A stretch of DNA of 64,000 bases from Clostridium sp. 28_17 (GCA_001916065.1 MNRS01000019.1:22962-86961), one strand, 5' to 3'; positions 18,700-27,612 are shown, numbered from the stretch's first letter. The notes: a model not told the origin generated them from the sequence alone. Translations and numbers: made by a program.

Positions 18700-19530
18700 A
18701 TGATATATCTAAAAACATTTAAATTAAGTGAAAGCAGAAGCACAGACCCCAATATATATCCATTTTGCATATTCAAAAATAAAGAACCAAATATATTTGT
18801 ATTCGACGACATCACAGTACTATATGGAAACAATGGGAGTGGAAAATCAACAATATTAAACATGATTGCACACAAATTAAACTTAAAAGGCAAAGAACGA
18901 AACTATTCTAGAATTGACGGATGGTGGCCATATTTTGAAAACTATTCAAATGAATGTGAATATGAACTAGGAGTAAACGAATATGGAAGTAGACTAACTA
19001 AAATTCCTACAAATAGTAGATATATAAAAAGCGAAGAGATATTATATGAAATTAGGAAAATACAACAAGATGCAGTCTTACAAGAAAGCATAGAAAGTAC
19101 TCTAACCAAAGAAAGAGGAAGAAAAAATGCAAAAGATTTTTTAAAAACAAAAGAAGGTGGAAAACAATTTCCAAGATTTGCATTTGCGCAAGATAAATAT
19201 TCAAATGGAGAAACAACATTACAAATATTAGAAGAGGATATTGAACCAGATAAATTATATTTATTAGATGAGCCAGAAGTGTCACTTTCACCACAAAATC
19301 AAGTAAAACTTGCAGAAAAAATAAATGAAATGGCAAGATATCTCGGAGTTCAATTCGTTATAGCAACTCATTCTCCATTTATGTTAGGAATATTAAATGC
19401 AAAAATATACAATTTAGACACAAAAGATTATAGAGTAGAAAAATGGAATGAACTTGAAAATGTAAGATATTTTTATAACTTTTTCAAAAGTAAAAAAGAA
19501 GAATTTGAAGATTATTATAAAAAGATATAA
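18700..19530 (+). CDS. AAA/ABC-type ATPase, SMC-like single-domain protein
   Basis: 276 residues. Walker A is LYGNNGSGKSTIL, the signature-like segment is FSNGETTLQ (preceded by AFAQDKY), Walker B is LYLLDEPEVSLSP and the H-loop is ATHSPF. It lacks a coiled coil long enough for an SMC, and no permease is adjacent. It belongs to the broad group of solitary AAA ATPases, some of which act in phage defence with nuclease partners, but no nuclease gene neighbours it here. GGAG precedes the ATG. Confidence 0.85.
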   Translation: MIYLKTFKLSESRSTDPNIYPFCIFKNKEPNIFVFDDITVLYGNNGSGKSTILNMIAHKLNLKGKERNYSRIDGWWPYFENYSNECEYELGVNEYGSRLTKIPTNSRYIKSEEILYEIRKIQQDAVLQESIESTLTKERGRKNAKDFLKTKEGGKQFPRFAFAQDKYSNGETTLQILEEDIEPDKLYLLDEPEVSLSPQNQVKLAEKINEMARYLGVQFVIATHSPFMLGILNAKIYNLDTKDYRVEKWNELENVRYFYNFFKSKKEEFEDYYKKI

Positions 19531-19573
19531 AGAAGAAACAACAAGATAAATAAAAATAGAGGAGGATATATCT

Positions 19574-20152
19574 GTGAAAATAGGAATAGATTTAGATGGT
19601 GTAGTTATAGATAGTGAAACAACATTCAGGACTTATGAAGAAATCTTTGATATAGATATTTTAAAAGGAAACAATCTAATAAATAAAAAAGAACCAAAAT
19701 TTCAAGCTAGATATAATTGGACAAATGAGCAAGAAAAAGAATTTATTGAAAAATATTTCATGACAGTATCAAAAGAAAGTAATTTAATGTCAGGATTTGT
19801 AGGCATATACAATTTATTAAAAGAACAAGGACACGAATTTGTCGTTATTACTGCAAGAGGTGGTTTTATAAAAGAAATGAAAGATGATGCAATAAGATTA
19901 TTAGAAGAAAATAATATTAAGTTTGATAAATATTATTGGAATGTTGAAGATAAATTAGAAATTTGTAAAAATGAAAAAGTAGACATTATGATTGATGATG
20001 ATTGGAAAATTATAAAAAGACTAGCAGATAATGAAGTAAAAACATTATATTTTAGGGATACAAACTTGATGAAATTAGAAGAAAATCAGTACATCAAAGA
20101 AGTTAATAATTGGGGAGAAATTTATAGATATATAAAATGTAATAAAACATAG
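19574..20152 (+). CDS. HAD-family 5'-nucleotidase-like protein (NT5C type)
   Basis: 192 residues from GTG 19574, with AGGAGG about 10 bases upstream. The HAD motif I is IGIDLDGVVID, motif II is VITARGG, and motif IV is DIMIDDDW. The order and the cap insert fit the C-type 5' nucleotidase/NT5C group, which removes phosphate from deoxyribonucleotides. The fold is cytoplasmic. Substrate specificity cannot be read from the sequence. Confidence 0.82.
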   Translation: MKIGIDLDGVVIDSETTFRTYEEIFDIDILKGNNLINKKEPKFQARYNWTNEQEKEFIEKYFMTVSKESNLMSGFVGIYNLLKEQGHEFVVITARGGFIKEMKDDAIRLLEENNIKFDKYYWNVEDKLEICKNEKVDIMIDDDWKIIKRLADNEVKTLYFRDTNLMKLEENQYIKEVNNWGEIYRYIKCNKT

Positions 20153-20163
20153 AGGTGAAATAA

Positions 20164-20223
20164 ATGAATAAAATAATTAAAAATTTAGCAATGGCATATG
20201 GAATTATAGAAAATGAAAAATAA
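20164..20223 (+). pseudogene. Collapsed remnant of a third Ppx/GppA-like gene
   Basis: A 19-codon ORF with an intact GAGGTG ribosome binding site. It starts MNKII like copy 2 and then jumps to LAMAYGIIENEK, matching the copy 2 tail AMAYGIIKDGDNK. This is what an internal deletion of about 270 codons would leave. Confidence 0.6.
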
Positions 20224-20257
20224 ATGACATATTATGAAAAAAAGAGAGGAAATATTC

Positions 20258-20671
20258 ATGTTAAAAATAAATTTAGGTGGAACTTGCGGTAATAGCAAGT
20301 GGAGAAATGAATTAATTGAAAAATTAAATAAAAAAATTGAATATAGAAATCCAGTTGTGAAAAACGGAACATGGAAATATAACAAAACGATAAAATTAAA
20401 GAAAGAAAATGATATGAGAGAATGTGATTATTTAGTTTATGTAATAACACCAAGACAAAAAGGTTTTAGTTCAATTGCATCAGCCGTTGATTATAGCAAT
20501 AAAGTTCCTAAAAAGGTTATATTTTGTATTTTAAAAGAATATGAAAATGAAAAATTTGAAGGTCACCAATTAGAAAGTATTAATTATGTTGAAGATATAA
20601 TAAAAAATAATGGTGGACTAATTCTAGAAAATTTAGATCAAATTGCTGAATTTTTAAATAATAAATGTTAA
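20258..20671 (+). CDS. Nucleoside 2-deoxyribosyltransferase-like protein
   Basis: 137 residues from ATG 20258, preferred over the upstream ATG at 20234 because GAGAGGA lies 7 bases before it. INLGGTCGNSKWRNELI, the central RNPVVKNGTW, ECDYLVYVITP and GFSSIASAVDYSNK match the Nuc_deoxyri_tr2 group. Those proteins resemble enzymes that swap bases on deoxyribose. The catalytic glutamate position was not confirmed. It lies between the HAD nucleotidase and tsaC, so a nucleotide-salvage setting is possible. Confidence 0.7.
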   Translation: MLKINLGGTCGNSKWRNELIEKLNKKIEYRNPVVKNGTWKYNKTIKLKKENDMRECDYLVYVITPRQKGFSSIASAVDYSNKVPKKVIFCILKEYENEKFEGHQLESINYVEDIIKNNGGLILENLDQIAEFLNNKC

Positions 20672-20691
20672 AAAATTTTAAGAGGAAAATT

Positions 20692-21297
20692 ATGATAAAA
20701 AGATATAAACAAAACGAAACAGATACATTAGCAAAAATACTAAAAAATGATGGAGTAATTAGTGTTCCAACAGACACGGTATATGGAGTATGTGCCAGAA
20801 TAAACTCAAAAAAAGCACATGACAATTTAGTAAAAACAAAAAATAGACCAATTACAAAACCATTTCCAGTAATGTGTTCAGATGAAGAGCAAATAAAAAG
20901 TATAGCAATAGTAAATGAAAAGGCAGAAAAACTAATAAAAGAATTTATGCCAGGTCCAATAACACTAATTTTAGAAAAAAGACCAGAAGCACCAGAATAT
21001 GTTAACAATGGAAAAACAACCATTGCAATACGAATGGCAACATCAAAAGTTGTAAAAGAATTAATTATAAAAACAGGATGTCCAATATTTATGAGCAGTG
21101 CCAATCAAAGTGGAGAGCCAACATGTACTAACCTAGATGAAATAGAAAATGAATGTCCAAATCTAGACGGAATGATGGAAGGTACTGTCAAATTTGGAAA
21201 AGGAAGTACAATAGTTGACTGTGTTTCAAAAGAATTAAAGATTTTAAGAGAGGGACCAATTACAATAGAACAAATTAGAGAAGTTCTTGAGGAATAA
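20692..21297 (+). CDS. tsaC: Threonylcarbamoyl-AMP synthase (TsaC/Sua5/YwlC)
   Basis: 201 residues from ATG 20692, chosen because AGAGGA lies just upstream; the ATG at 20665 overlaps the previous gene. GVISVPTDTVYGVCARI, the KTKNRPITKPFPVM substrate loop, MPGPITLIL and FMSSANQSGEPT are family hallmarks. The enzyme makes threonylcarbamoyl-AMP from threonine, bicarbonate and ATP, the first step of t6A37 modification in ANN-decoding tRNAs. The length matches the short TsaC form without the Sua5 C-terminal domain. It is an essential housekeeping gene embedded in accessory DNA. Confidence 0.93.
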   Translation: MIKRYKQNETDTLAKILKNDGVISVPTDTVYGVCARINSKKAHDNLVKTKNRPITKPFPVMCSDEEQIKSIAIVNEKAEKLIKEFMPGPITLILEKRPEAPEYVNNGKTTIAIRMATSKVVKELIIKTGCPIFMSSANQSGEPTCTNLDEIENECPNLDGMMEGTVKFGKGSTIVDCVSKELKILREGPITIEQIREVLEE

Positions 21298-21381
21298 GAG
21301 CCATAAAATTAAATATTAGTCGATAAAAATTTTAAAAGAAATGTTTAGTCAATATTAAGTTGTAGAGGAGATTTTATTATT

Positions 21382-22035
21382 GTGAATAAAGAATATATAG
21401 AAATTAATAAAAACGCATATGAAATTTTAGCAAATGAGTATAATACTAGAAATTATAAAATTGGCTATGATTTTTGGAATAATATATATGATGATTTGAA
21501 TTTAAAAAATAAAGAGAATATTAAAATATTAGAAATTGGTCCAGGACATGGAAGAAATATTAAATTTTTTAAACAATATAATAATAAATTTAAAATAACT
21601 GCATTAGAAATTTCTAAAAATATGTGTAATATTATAAAAAAAGATCATCCAGACGTACAAATTATAAACGATAACATTTTGAATTATAGTTTTGAAAATG
21701 ACCAATTTGATATTATTCAAATGATAGCTGTTATCCATTTATTTCCAATAGAAGATGCTAAAATTGTATTAAAAAATGTTAAGAAATCTTTAAAAGAAGA
21801 TGGATATTTAATTATAGGAACTACTATTAATGAAAAAGATATGGAAGGTTATTATGAAAAAGAAGATTATAATATTAAAGTAAAAAGATTTAGACATAAG
21901 TATACTAAAGAAACTTATGAGAAATTATTAAATGAATGTGGATTTGAAATATATAAACCATATTTTGTTAATGAAAATGATAGAAATAAATTATGGTATG
22001 ATGCTGTATGTAAAAAAGTTAATAAAAAATATTAA
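21382..22035 (+). CDS. Class I SAM-dependent methyltransferase
   Basis: 217 residues from GTG 21382, with GAGGAG 11 bases upstream. Motif I is ILEIGPGHGRNIKFF, the acidic end of strand 2 is ALEIS, and the post-motif reads FDIIQMIAVIHLF. The pattern and the IGTTINEKD stretch suit small-molecule methyltransferases of the Methyltransf_11/25 type. The substrate is unknown. It is followed by a decayed SDR fragment. Confidence 0.85.
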   Translation: MNKEYIEINKNAYEILANEYNTRNYKIGYDFWNNIYDDLNLKNKENIKILEIGPGHGRNIKFFKQYNNKFKITALEISKNMCNIIKKDHPDVQIINDNILNYSFENDQFDIIQMIAVIHLFPIEDAKIVLKNVKKSLKEDGYLIIGTTINEKDMEGYYEKEDYNIKVKRFRHKYTKETYEKLLNECGFEIYKPYFVNENDRNKLWYDAVCKKVNKKY

Positions 22036-22053
22036 AAGTAGATTTATATGAAA

Positions 22054-22144
22054 CAGTATATTGCTAAAAGAAGTCAGAAAAGTAATAAAAAAAGGTGAAG
22101 TTGGAGTTACATTTATGAGCAAAAATAAAGTAAACAATAACTGA
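22054..22144 (+). pseudogene. SDR gene remnant, left copy
   Basis: One frame reads EVRKVIKKGEVGVTFMS up to TGA 22142. Bases 22054-22102 align with 25316-25362, including an identical 21-base core at 22077-22097. Both are scraps of the same short-chain dehydrogenase region (VGKVIKKGG). Confidence 0.55.
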
Positions 22145-22270
22145 TAGAAAGTACTTTTGAATTAAATCTTATTGGCTGATATCATAGAAAAATAAGCAAT
22201 TCTACTAACAGTCGATTGCTAAAAAAGATATAAAGTGATAAGATACAAAAAATTCAAAGGAGGTTTTAAA

Positions 22271-24157
22271 ATGGACAACGAAAAATTTGGAAAATTCATA
22301 AAAAAATTAAGAAAAGAAAAAGGAATAACACAAAAAGAATTAGGAGAAAAATTAAATATTACAGATAAAGCAATATCCAAATGGGAAAGAGGATTAAGTT
22401 TTCCAGATATAACAATGCTAAATATATTAGCAGAATTTTTTGAAATTGATGTATCAGAATTATTAAATGGAGAAAAAGGAGCAAAAAAAGATATTGATAT
22501 AGATAAAGAAATTTCTGAAGCAATAGAAAAATATAAAAATATTGAAGAAAAAAGAAAAAAGAAAATTAACAAAACAAAGAAAACAATAGGAGTAATATCA
22601 ACTATTATATTAATTATTTCATTATTAATACAAATTGCATATTTATTTGTATTGAAAAGACATAATTATGAGTATGTAATTGATATTTTAGAATACATAA
22701 TTAATCAAATAATTATAATTTCAGCTACAATGAGTTTGATTTTATTAACTAAAAAAGAAAAAATTAAGAATATAATTATATATATTCTCTGTATAATGTT
22801 TTCTGTAATTAATATTTCATTTATGTGTAACAATGGATTCAAAAATAAATGTATAATAAGTTTTTCAAATGATTTTTCAAATGAACTTGTTGTTAAAACA
22901 AATAAAAATACAGGAGCAATAAAAATATATAGAAACCAAAAATTCTTTTTATTTGCAAAAGAAAAAGAGCAACTAGATTACGAATTAGATGGAAAAATAA
23001 AAAAACAATGGCTAACAAATGATGTATGTGGAATAACTTATAAAGATAAAAATGGTATATTACAAGAATATGTTGTTACATATGGAGATAGAGGCAATGG
23101 AATATCATATTATTATGTAACATCAGCATTAATAGGCGATTGGCAAGTATTCACACAATATGGTAATCCGACTCAAATGTTAGTTGATAGTAAAGGTATA
23201 ACAATAAAAAAGAATGAAAAAAGTGAACTTTTTACCTATGAAAATTGCAAACAATATGGAACAACAGCATTGGTATTATATAAAAATGATATACCTAAAT
23301 ATATAATTGCATTAGATAAAAATTGTGAAATTGATGAAAAAACATATATTATAAAAAAAGGTGGAACAATAATATTATCTGAAATTTCAATGGATAAAAC
23401 AATTTCTGAATCATTATATTGTATGACATTTAAAGATGAAAAAGATTTAGGTAATTATAGTGTTGTAAGTGTTGCAAAAGATAGTTATAAAATTCAAGAT
23501 GGAATAATGTATATAAGTTTTGATGGAAAAAATACAGTAGAAGTACCTGGAGATTTTTCAAAAATGGTAGATAGTTATAATGAATACAATTATCAAATAT
23601 CAAACGAAAAAACAATTTTTTATTATATAAAAGATTCAAAAAGATATTTAGTTTATTCTGATGATATGGGAAATAATTGGACTACTGTAGAGATAGAAAA
23701 TGAGTCTTCAATACAAAATATACATTTTATAAATTCAAATATAGGATTTATGCTTAAATTTGAAGATGTTGCAATGGGAATAGCATTTGGTAAAATTAGC
23801 AAAACTGTTGATGGAGGAAAAACTTGGAAAGATATATATTTTGGAATGGGAGATGAAAAGAAAATATTTAAGACATCTAGTCAAATAAAATTTATTAGTG
23901 AAAATATTGGCTTTTTAACAATGCCTTCTGCTGGAGGAGAAACTTCTGAAATGTATATTACAAAAGATGGAGGAAATAGTTTTAATAAATTAGAAATTAT
24001 AAATAGTGATATTTATGATTATTATAATTTGCCAACATTTGAAGATGGAGTATTAAGTATAAAAATAACACAAGGTTCAGACGGAGATTATAATGGTGGG
24101 GATTATAAGGTCTATTATTCAAAAGACTATGGTGATAGTTGGAGCTTGGAAAAATGA
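22271..24157 (+). CDS. XRE-family regulator fused to membrane spans and a BNR/Asp-box propeller
   Basis: 628 residues from ATG 22271, which follows AAAGGAGG; the longer frame from 22235 has no such site. Residues 1-60 are an XRE helix-turn-helix (ITQKELGEKLNITDKAISKWERG). Three hydrophobic segments lie near 100-190. The rest is a beta-rich domain with Asp-box/BNR-like units YSDDMGNNWTTV, TVDGGKTWKDI, TKDGGNSFNKL and YSKDYGDSWSLE. Three spans would put the DNA-binding end inside and the propeller outside, which suggests a one-component membrane sensor. The stop overlaps the next ATG (ATGA), so the downstream PepSY-like protein is coupled. Confidence 0.8.
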   Translation: MDNEKFGKFIKKLRKEKGITQKELGEKLNITDKAISKWERGLSFPDITMLNILAEFFEIDVSELLNGEKGAKKDIDIDKEISEAIEKYKNIEEKRKKKINKTKKTIGVISTIILIISLLIQIAYLFVLKRHNYEYVIDILEYIINQIIIISATMSLILLTKKEKIKNIIIYILCIMFSVINISFMCNNGFKNKCIISFSNDFSNELVVKTNKNTGAIKIYRNQKFFLFAKEKEQLDYELDGKIKKQWLTNDVCGITYKDKNGILQEYVVTYGDRGNGISYYYVTSALIGDWQVFTQYGNPTQMLVDSKGITIKKNEKSELFTYENCKQYGTTALVLYKNDIPKYIIALDKNCEIDEKTYIIKKGGTIILSEISMDKTISESLYCMTFKDEKDLGNYSVVSVAKDSYKIQDGIMYISFDGKNTVEVPGDFSKMVDSYNEYNYQISNEKTIFYYIKDSKRYLVYSDDMGNNWTTVEIENESSIQNIHFINSNIGFMLKFEDVAMGIAFGKISKTVDGGKTWKDIYFGMGDEKKIFKTSSQIKFISENIGFLTMPSAGGETSEMYITKDGGNSFNKLEIINSDIYDYYNLPTFEDGVLSIKITQGSDGDYNGGDYKVYYSKDYGDSWSLEK

Positions 24158-24750
24158 TTGATACAAATATTATTTTGCATTTTTTAATTATCCAAGAGAT
24201 AAACGAAAGTGATTTTGATAATATTTTTGCACAAATTATTGTTATGAAAGATTCTGATAGTTTAATAAAATATTATGATGTAATAAAAGGAGAAGAATTT
24301 ATGTCTGACAGTAAAGTAAATTATACTTTGCCTGTATCAAAAGGTGGAATAGTTGATACATCAGAACCTTTTAAATATTCTTGTGTAATAGCTTATCTTC
24401 CAAATTATATGATGAGTAATGGCTATTTTAATGTTATAGTACAAAATGAAAAGATAAAAGTAAATAAAGAAACAGCATTAAACATAGCAAAATCTTATTT
24501 AAAGAATTTGAAATATAAAGGGTGTACTAACTTTTTGGATTTGAATTATATTAGAGTTTCAAAAGCTTATGAAAACAATTTCTTAAACATAGAAGATAAA
24601 GAAAATCCAAAAGAAGATACTAATAAAAAATATACTGTTTGGAAAGTATTATCATATTCTGAAGAAGATCCTTGTACTTCTGCAATTTTATATATTGATG
24701 CTAATACAGGGAAAATAATTGGTGGAAAAATAAATTATGCAACAGATTAA
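24154..24750 (+). CDS. PepSY-like protein coupled to the membrane regulator
   Basis: 198 residues from ATG 24154, overlapping the previous stop by ATGA. The C-terminal half, KVNKETALNIAKSYLKNL then YTVWKVLSY and AILYIDANTGKIIGGK, follows the PepSY domain pattern, a fold often found as an inhibitor or sensor part outside the membrane. There is no signal peptide or lipobox at this start, so the N-terminus may be truncated or the protein cytosolic. Coupling to the regulator suggests a shared signal; that is inference. Confidence 0.6.
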   Translation: MIDTNIILHFLIIQEINESDFDNIFAQIIVMKDSDSLIKYYDVIKGEEFMSDSKVNYTLPVSKGGIVDTSEPFKYSCVIAYLPNYMMSNGYFNVIVQNEKIKVNKETALNIAKSYLKNLKYKGCTNFLDLNYIRVSKAYENNFLNIEDKENPKEDTNKKYTVWKVLSYSEEDPCTSAILYIDANTGKIIGGKINYATD

Positions 24751-24794
24751 TTTTTAAATATCAAACATTAGCTAATATTTATGGAGAAAAAATT

Positions 24795-25364
24795 ATGAAA
24801 ATAAAACAAATAATAAAAAATATAATTATATCAATAATTATTGGGATAATATTAGGAAGTATTACTGAATTTGCATTAATATTAAACATAAGTTGGTTGA
24901 TAAGAATAACTCAATCTTTCACATTTTGGGGGATTATTATTGGCATATGTGCTTTTATATCTAAAGATTATGCACTATCGCTTATAAATCCGATTTTAGT
25001 TATAACTCTCATGAATGCTACTTATTATATAATTAGGTTAATAATGTCGGGTTATACTAATATTGAAGCGTGGAAATTATTTACTTTAACAGGTATAGCA
25101 GGTTCAATATATATTGGAACTATAATTTCATTTATAAAAATAGGTTATCATAAACAAAAAAATATTTTTATTAAATATAATTTCTTTCTTATGACTATTA
25201 TTGGAATATTATGCACAATATATGGATGGTATAATGTTTCTATGTCACATAATTTATTTTATAATATTGATTTAGGAATAATTGTTGGATTTGCAATTAG
25301 TATTATATGGAACAGCAGTATTACTAGAAGAAGTTGGAAAAGTAATAAAAAAAGGTGGAGTTAA
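24795..25364 (+). CDS. Multi-span membrane protein, C-terminus altered
   Basis: 189 residues with five or so hydrophobic segments (IIKNIIISIIIGIILGSI, FWGIIIGICAFI, and others) and no recognised family. The last 16 or so residues (SITRRSWKSNKKRWS) are read out of frame from the SDR-derived repeat at 25316-25362, so the natural C-terminus was probably lost when that sequence became joined. It follows the regulator and PepSY genes on the same strand and is likely part of the same unit. Confidence 0.6.
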   Translation: MKIKQIIKNIIISIIIGIILGSITEFALILNISWLIRITQSFTFWGIIIGICAFISKDYALSLINPILVITLMNATYYIIRLIMSGYTNIEAWKLFTLTGIAGSIYIGTIISFIKIGYHKQKNIFIKYNFFLMTIIGILCTIYGWYNVSMSHNLFYNIDLGIIVGFAISIIWNSSITRRSWKSNKKRWS

Positions 25365-25667
25365 AGAGTAATGTTTGAGGCTTGTAGATGGGAAGAAAGA
25401 GGTGCGAGAGTAAATTCTATATCTCCTGGAATTATAGTAATACCACTTGCAATAGACGAATTTAATGGACCTAGAGGAGATTTTTATAAGAATATGTTTG
25501 CAAAATGTCCAGCAGGTAGACCAGGTACAGCAGATGAAGTAGCAAATGTTGCAGAACTTATAATGAGTGAAAAAGGAGCATTTATAACAGGCTCAGACTT
25601 TTTGATAGATGGTGGAGCAACAGCTTCATATTATTATGGAAAATTAAAACCAGAAACAAAGGAGTAA
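25316..25667 (+). pseudogene. SDR gene remnant, right copy (C-terminal part)
   Basis: Bases 25316-25370 read VLLEEVGKVIKKGGVKE then stop. An ORF from ATG 25371 gives 98 codons of SDR C-terminus (CRWEERGARVNSISPGI..., RPGTADEVANVAELIM, FITGSDFLIDGGATASYYYG). In an intact enzyme these two parts are separated by about 60 residues that include the active-site Tyr and Lys, which are missing here. The fragment therefore cannot be a working dehydrogenase. It lacks a ribosome binding site. Confidence 0.75.
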
Positions 25668-25732
25668 AATTGATTTTTTAAAGTAGTGCTTAATTGTAGT
25701 AAAACAATTAGCACACATCTCCTTTTATTTTC

Positions 25733-25763
25733 AAAGAACTACTTGAAATATAGTAGTTCTTTT
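25733..25763 (+). terminator. Intrinsic terminator after the SDR remnant
   Basis: AAAGAACTACT and AGTAGTTCTTT form a perfect 11-bp stem, followed by Ts. It overlaps the promoter for the next gene. Confidence 0.75.
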
Positions 25764-25772
25764 TGGTATAAT
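25743..25772 (+). promoter_or_regulatory. Promoter for the FCP1-like gene
   Basis: TTGAAA, an 18-base spacer, then TATAAT with extended TG. The -35 box lies in the loop of the upstream terminator hairpin. Confidence 0.7.
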
Positions 25773-25825
25773 CATAACAAAAAATTACAAATTTTTGTAG
25801 TAACATTCTATTAAAGGAGAAATAC

Positions 25826-26662
25826 ATGGAAAAAACCAAAAAAGTCATTATATTAGATTTAGACGAAACTTTAGAACATGGAATATATCAAAGTAGATAT
25901 GATGTAGGCAATCAAATGACAATGGTATTAAGACCCAATCTAGATATATTACTTAAAAAATTATATGAAGTAAAAAAACAGGATATTGATATTATACTAT
26001 GCACAACAGCAAGAAATGATTGGATAGATAGATTTTTTAAATTAGCACCAGAATTTAAAAATGTATTTGATAAAATATACTCTCGTGATAATGAAGGCGA
26101 ATGGAAATATTATAATAAGGATATATACCCACTTGAAAATAAGGCTCAAAATGAAAATATTAATTTAGAAACTATGAAACCTATAACTACTTTTGGATAT
26201 GATTCTATATTATTTGTAGATGACAACAAAATAGAAGAATTAAGATTGAAGATGTTATTTGAAATGTCAAAAGGAAAACTGCAAAAAGATGTAACATTTT
26301 TTACAGGATTTGGCTTTTACGGTGGTGTTATTGAATGGGATAAAATGCTAATGTATAAAAAGATATCAAATAAAGATTTAAAATTTTCTAAAAAATTAAA
26401 TGAATATTTAGAAGCCGAAAGAAGTAATCCAGGTTGTAATATGATTTGTTCAGTAATAGATAAATTTATCAAAAAAGATTTAATATACGGTTTGAATATT
26501 GTAGATGATGAATATTCAAAAGAATATGATGTTTTTAATAATAGATTAAAAGCTTTAAAATTAGAATTAGAAGAATTAAGTAATAAGTTTGAAGAAAAAG
26601 ATTTCAGATATACTACTGAGGAATTAAAAAAATACATATGTAAGGATAGAAAATACCTTTAA
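25826..26662 (+). CDS. FCP1/NIF-type HAD phosphatase-like protein
   Basis: 278 residues. The catalytic motif DLDETL is followed by VLRPNLDILL, a CTTARNDW motif II and FVDDN, an order typical of the NLI-interacting-factor/FCP1 branch of HAD phosphatases. That branch is common in eukaryotes and sporadic in bacteria. The last 90 residues are helical and Lys/Glu-rich. AAAGGAG lies 7 bases before the ATG and a good promoter precedes it. The target phosphoprotein or metabolite is unknown. Confidence 0.72.
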   Translation: MEKTKKVIILDLDETLEHGIYQSRYDVGNQMTMVLRPNLDILLKKLYEVKKQDIDIILCTTARNDWIDRFFKLAPEFKNVFDKIYSRDNEGEWKYYNKDIYPLENKAQNENINLETMKPITTFGYDSILFVDDNKIEELRLKMLFEMSKGKLQKDVTFFTGFGFYGGVIEWDKMLMYKKISNKDLKFSKKLNEYLEAERSNPGCNMICSVIDKFIKKDLIYGLNIVDDEYSKEYDVFNNRLKALKLELEELSNKFEEKDFRYTTEELKKYICKDRKYL

Positions 26663-26701
26663 TAATATATAAAGAAATTATTAGGAGGAAATTATATAAA
26701 A

Positions 26702-27343
26702 ATGAAAGAAAAAATAAAAGAAATTACAAAGAAAAATTTTAAATGGCTTGTGTTATTTATAGCATTAATCGGATTTCTAGCATTAGCAGAAGATGTATTC
26801 AATAAAGAAATAATGAATGGAGATATAATTGGATACAAAATAATATCAACATTTTTAATATCAGATTTTGCAACACCAATAGCCAAATTTATCACAAACT
26901 TTGGCGGTGCGATATTTTTAATTACATTAACAGTAATATTAGTTATATTAATAAAAAATAAAAAAATAGGGCTATCTATATTTTCAAATTTGGTAATAAT
27001 TACGGTATTAAATCAACTATTAAAAAGAATATTACAAAGGCCACGACCTACAGAATTTAGAATAATCGAAGAAACAGGCTACAGTTTTCCATCAGGTCAT
27101 TCTATGGTAAGTATGGCGTTTTATGGATATCTAATATATTTAATTTATAAATATGTAGAAAATAGATATGTTAAATGGATTTCAATTGTACTTTTGAGCA
27201 TTTTGATTTGTGCCATCGGTGTAAGTAGAATTTATTTAGGTGTACATTATACAAGTGATGTTTTAGGTGGTTTTTTAGTATCAATTTCTTATTTGATATT
27301 ATTTATAAGTACAGTCAATAAATTTTTTATTGAAAAAGATTAA
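26702..27343 (+). CDS. PAP2-family membrane phosphatase
   Basis: 213 residues with about five membrane spans. The three-part acid-phosphatase signature is complete: KRILQRPRP, FPSGHS and SRIYLGVHYTSDV. Members dephosphorylate phosphatidate, undecaprenyl pyrophosphate or similar lipids on the outer face of the membrane. A role in undecaprenyl phosphate recycling or phospholipid turnover is plausible. AGGAGG precedes the ATG. The small membrane gene that follows starts 15 bases later. Confidence 0.93.
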   Translation: MKEKIKEITKKNFKWLVLFIALIGFLALAEDVFNKEIMNGDIIGYKIISTFLISDFATPIAKFITNFGGAIFLITLTVILVILIKNKKIGLSIFSNLVIITVLNQLLKRILQRPRPTEFRIIEETGYSFPSGHSMVSMAFYGYLIYLIYKYVENRYVKWISIVLLSILICAIGVSRIYLGVHYTSDVLGGFLVSISYLILFISTVNKFFIEKD

Positions 27344-27357
27344 AATTATAGGAGAAT

Positions 27358-27612
27358 ATGGTTATGTTGTTAATTTCATTTATACCATTTTGTGTAATAA
27401 TATTTAATTGTATAAAAAGTTATTTTTGGGGATTTAAAATTGTAATGATGAGTGGAATAGATTGTCCATTATATTTTGGATTTGAAGCAGTTTATAAGTA
27501 TTTATGGATAATGTTTTCATTTAGATATTTTGGAATAATTACAATTCCAGTAATAATACTTTGTGTTCTATATCAAATATGGTATTTTAGAAAAAACAGT
27601 AATTTATTTTAA
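27358..27612 (+). CDS. Small two-span membrane protein
   Basis: 84 residues with hydrophobic segments at the N-terminus and near the C-terminus and a Tyr/Phe-rich loop. No family recognised. AGGAG lies 4 bases before ATG 27358 and 10 before ATG 27364, so the second ATG may be the real start. Probably cotranscribed with the PAP2 gene. Confidence 0.55.
   Translation: MVMLLISFIPFCVIIFNCIKSYFWGFKIVMMSGIDCPLYFGFEAVYKYLWIMFSFRYFGIITIPVIILCVLYQIWYFRKNSNLF

Noticed and set aside
20580..21104. 174-codon reverse ORF over tsaC
   Set aside because: Antisense shadow of a clear housekeeping gene; no ribosome binding site or recognisable motif.
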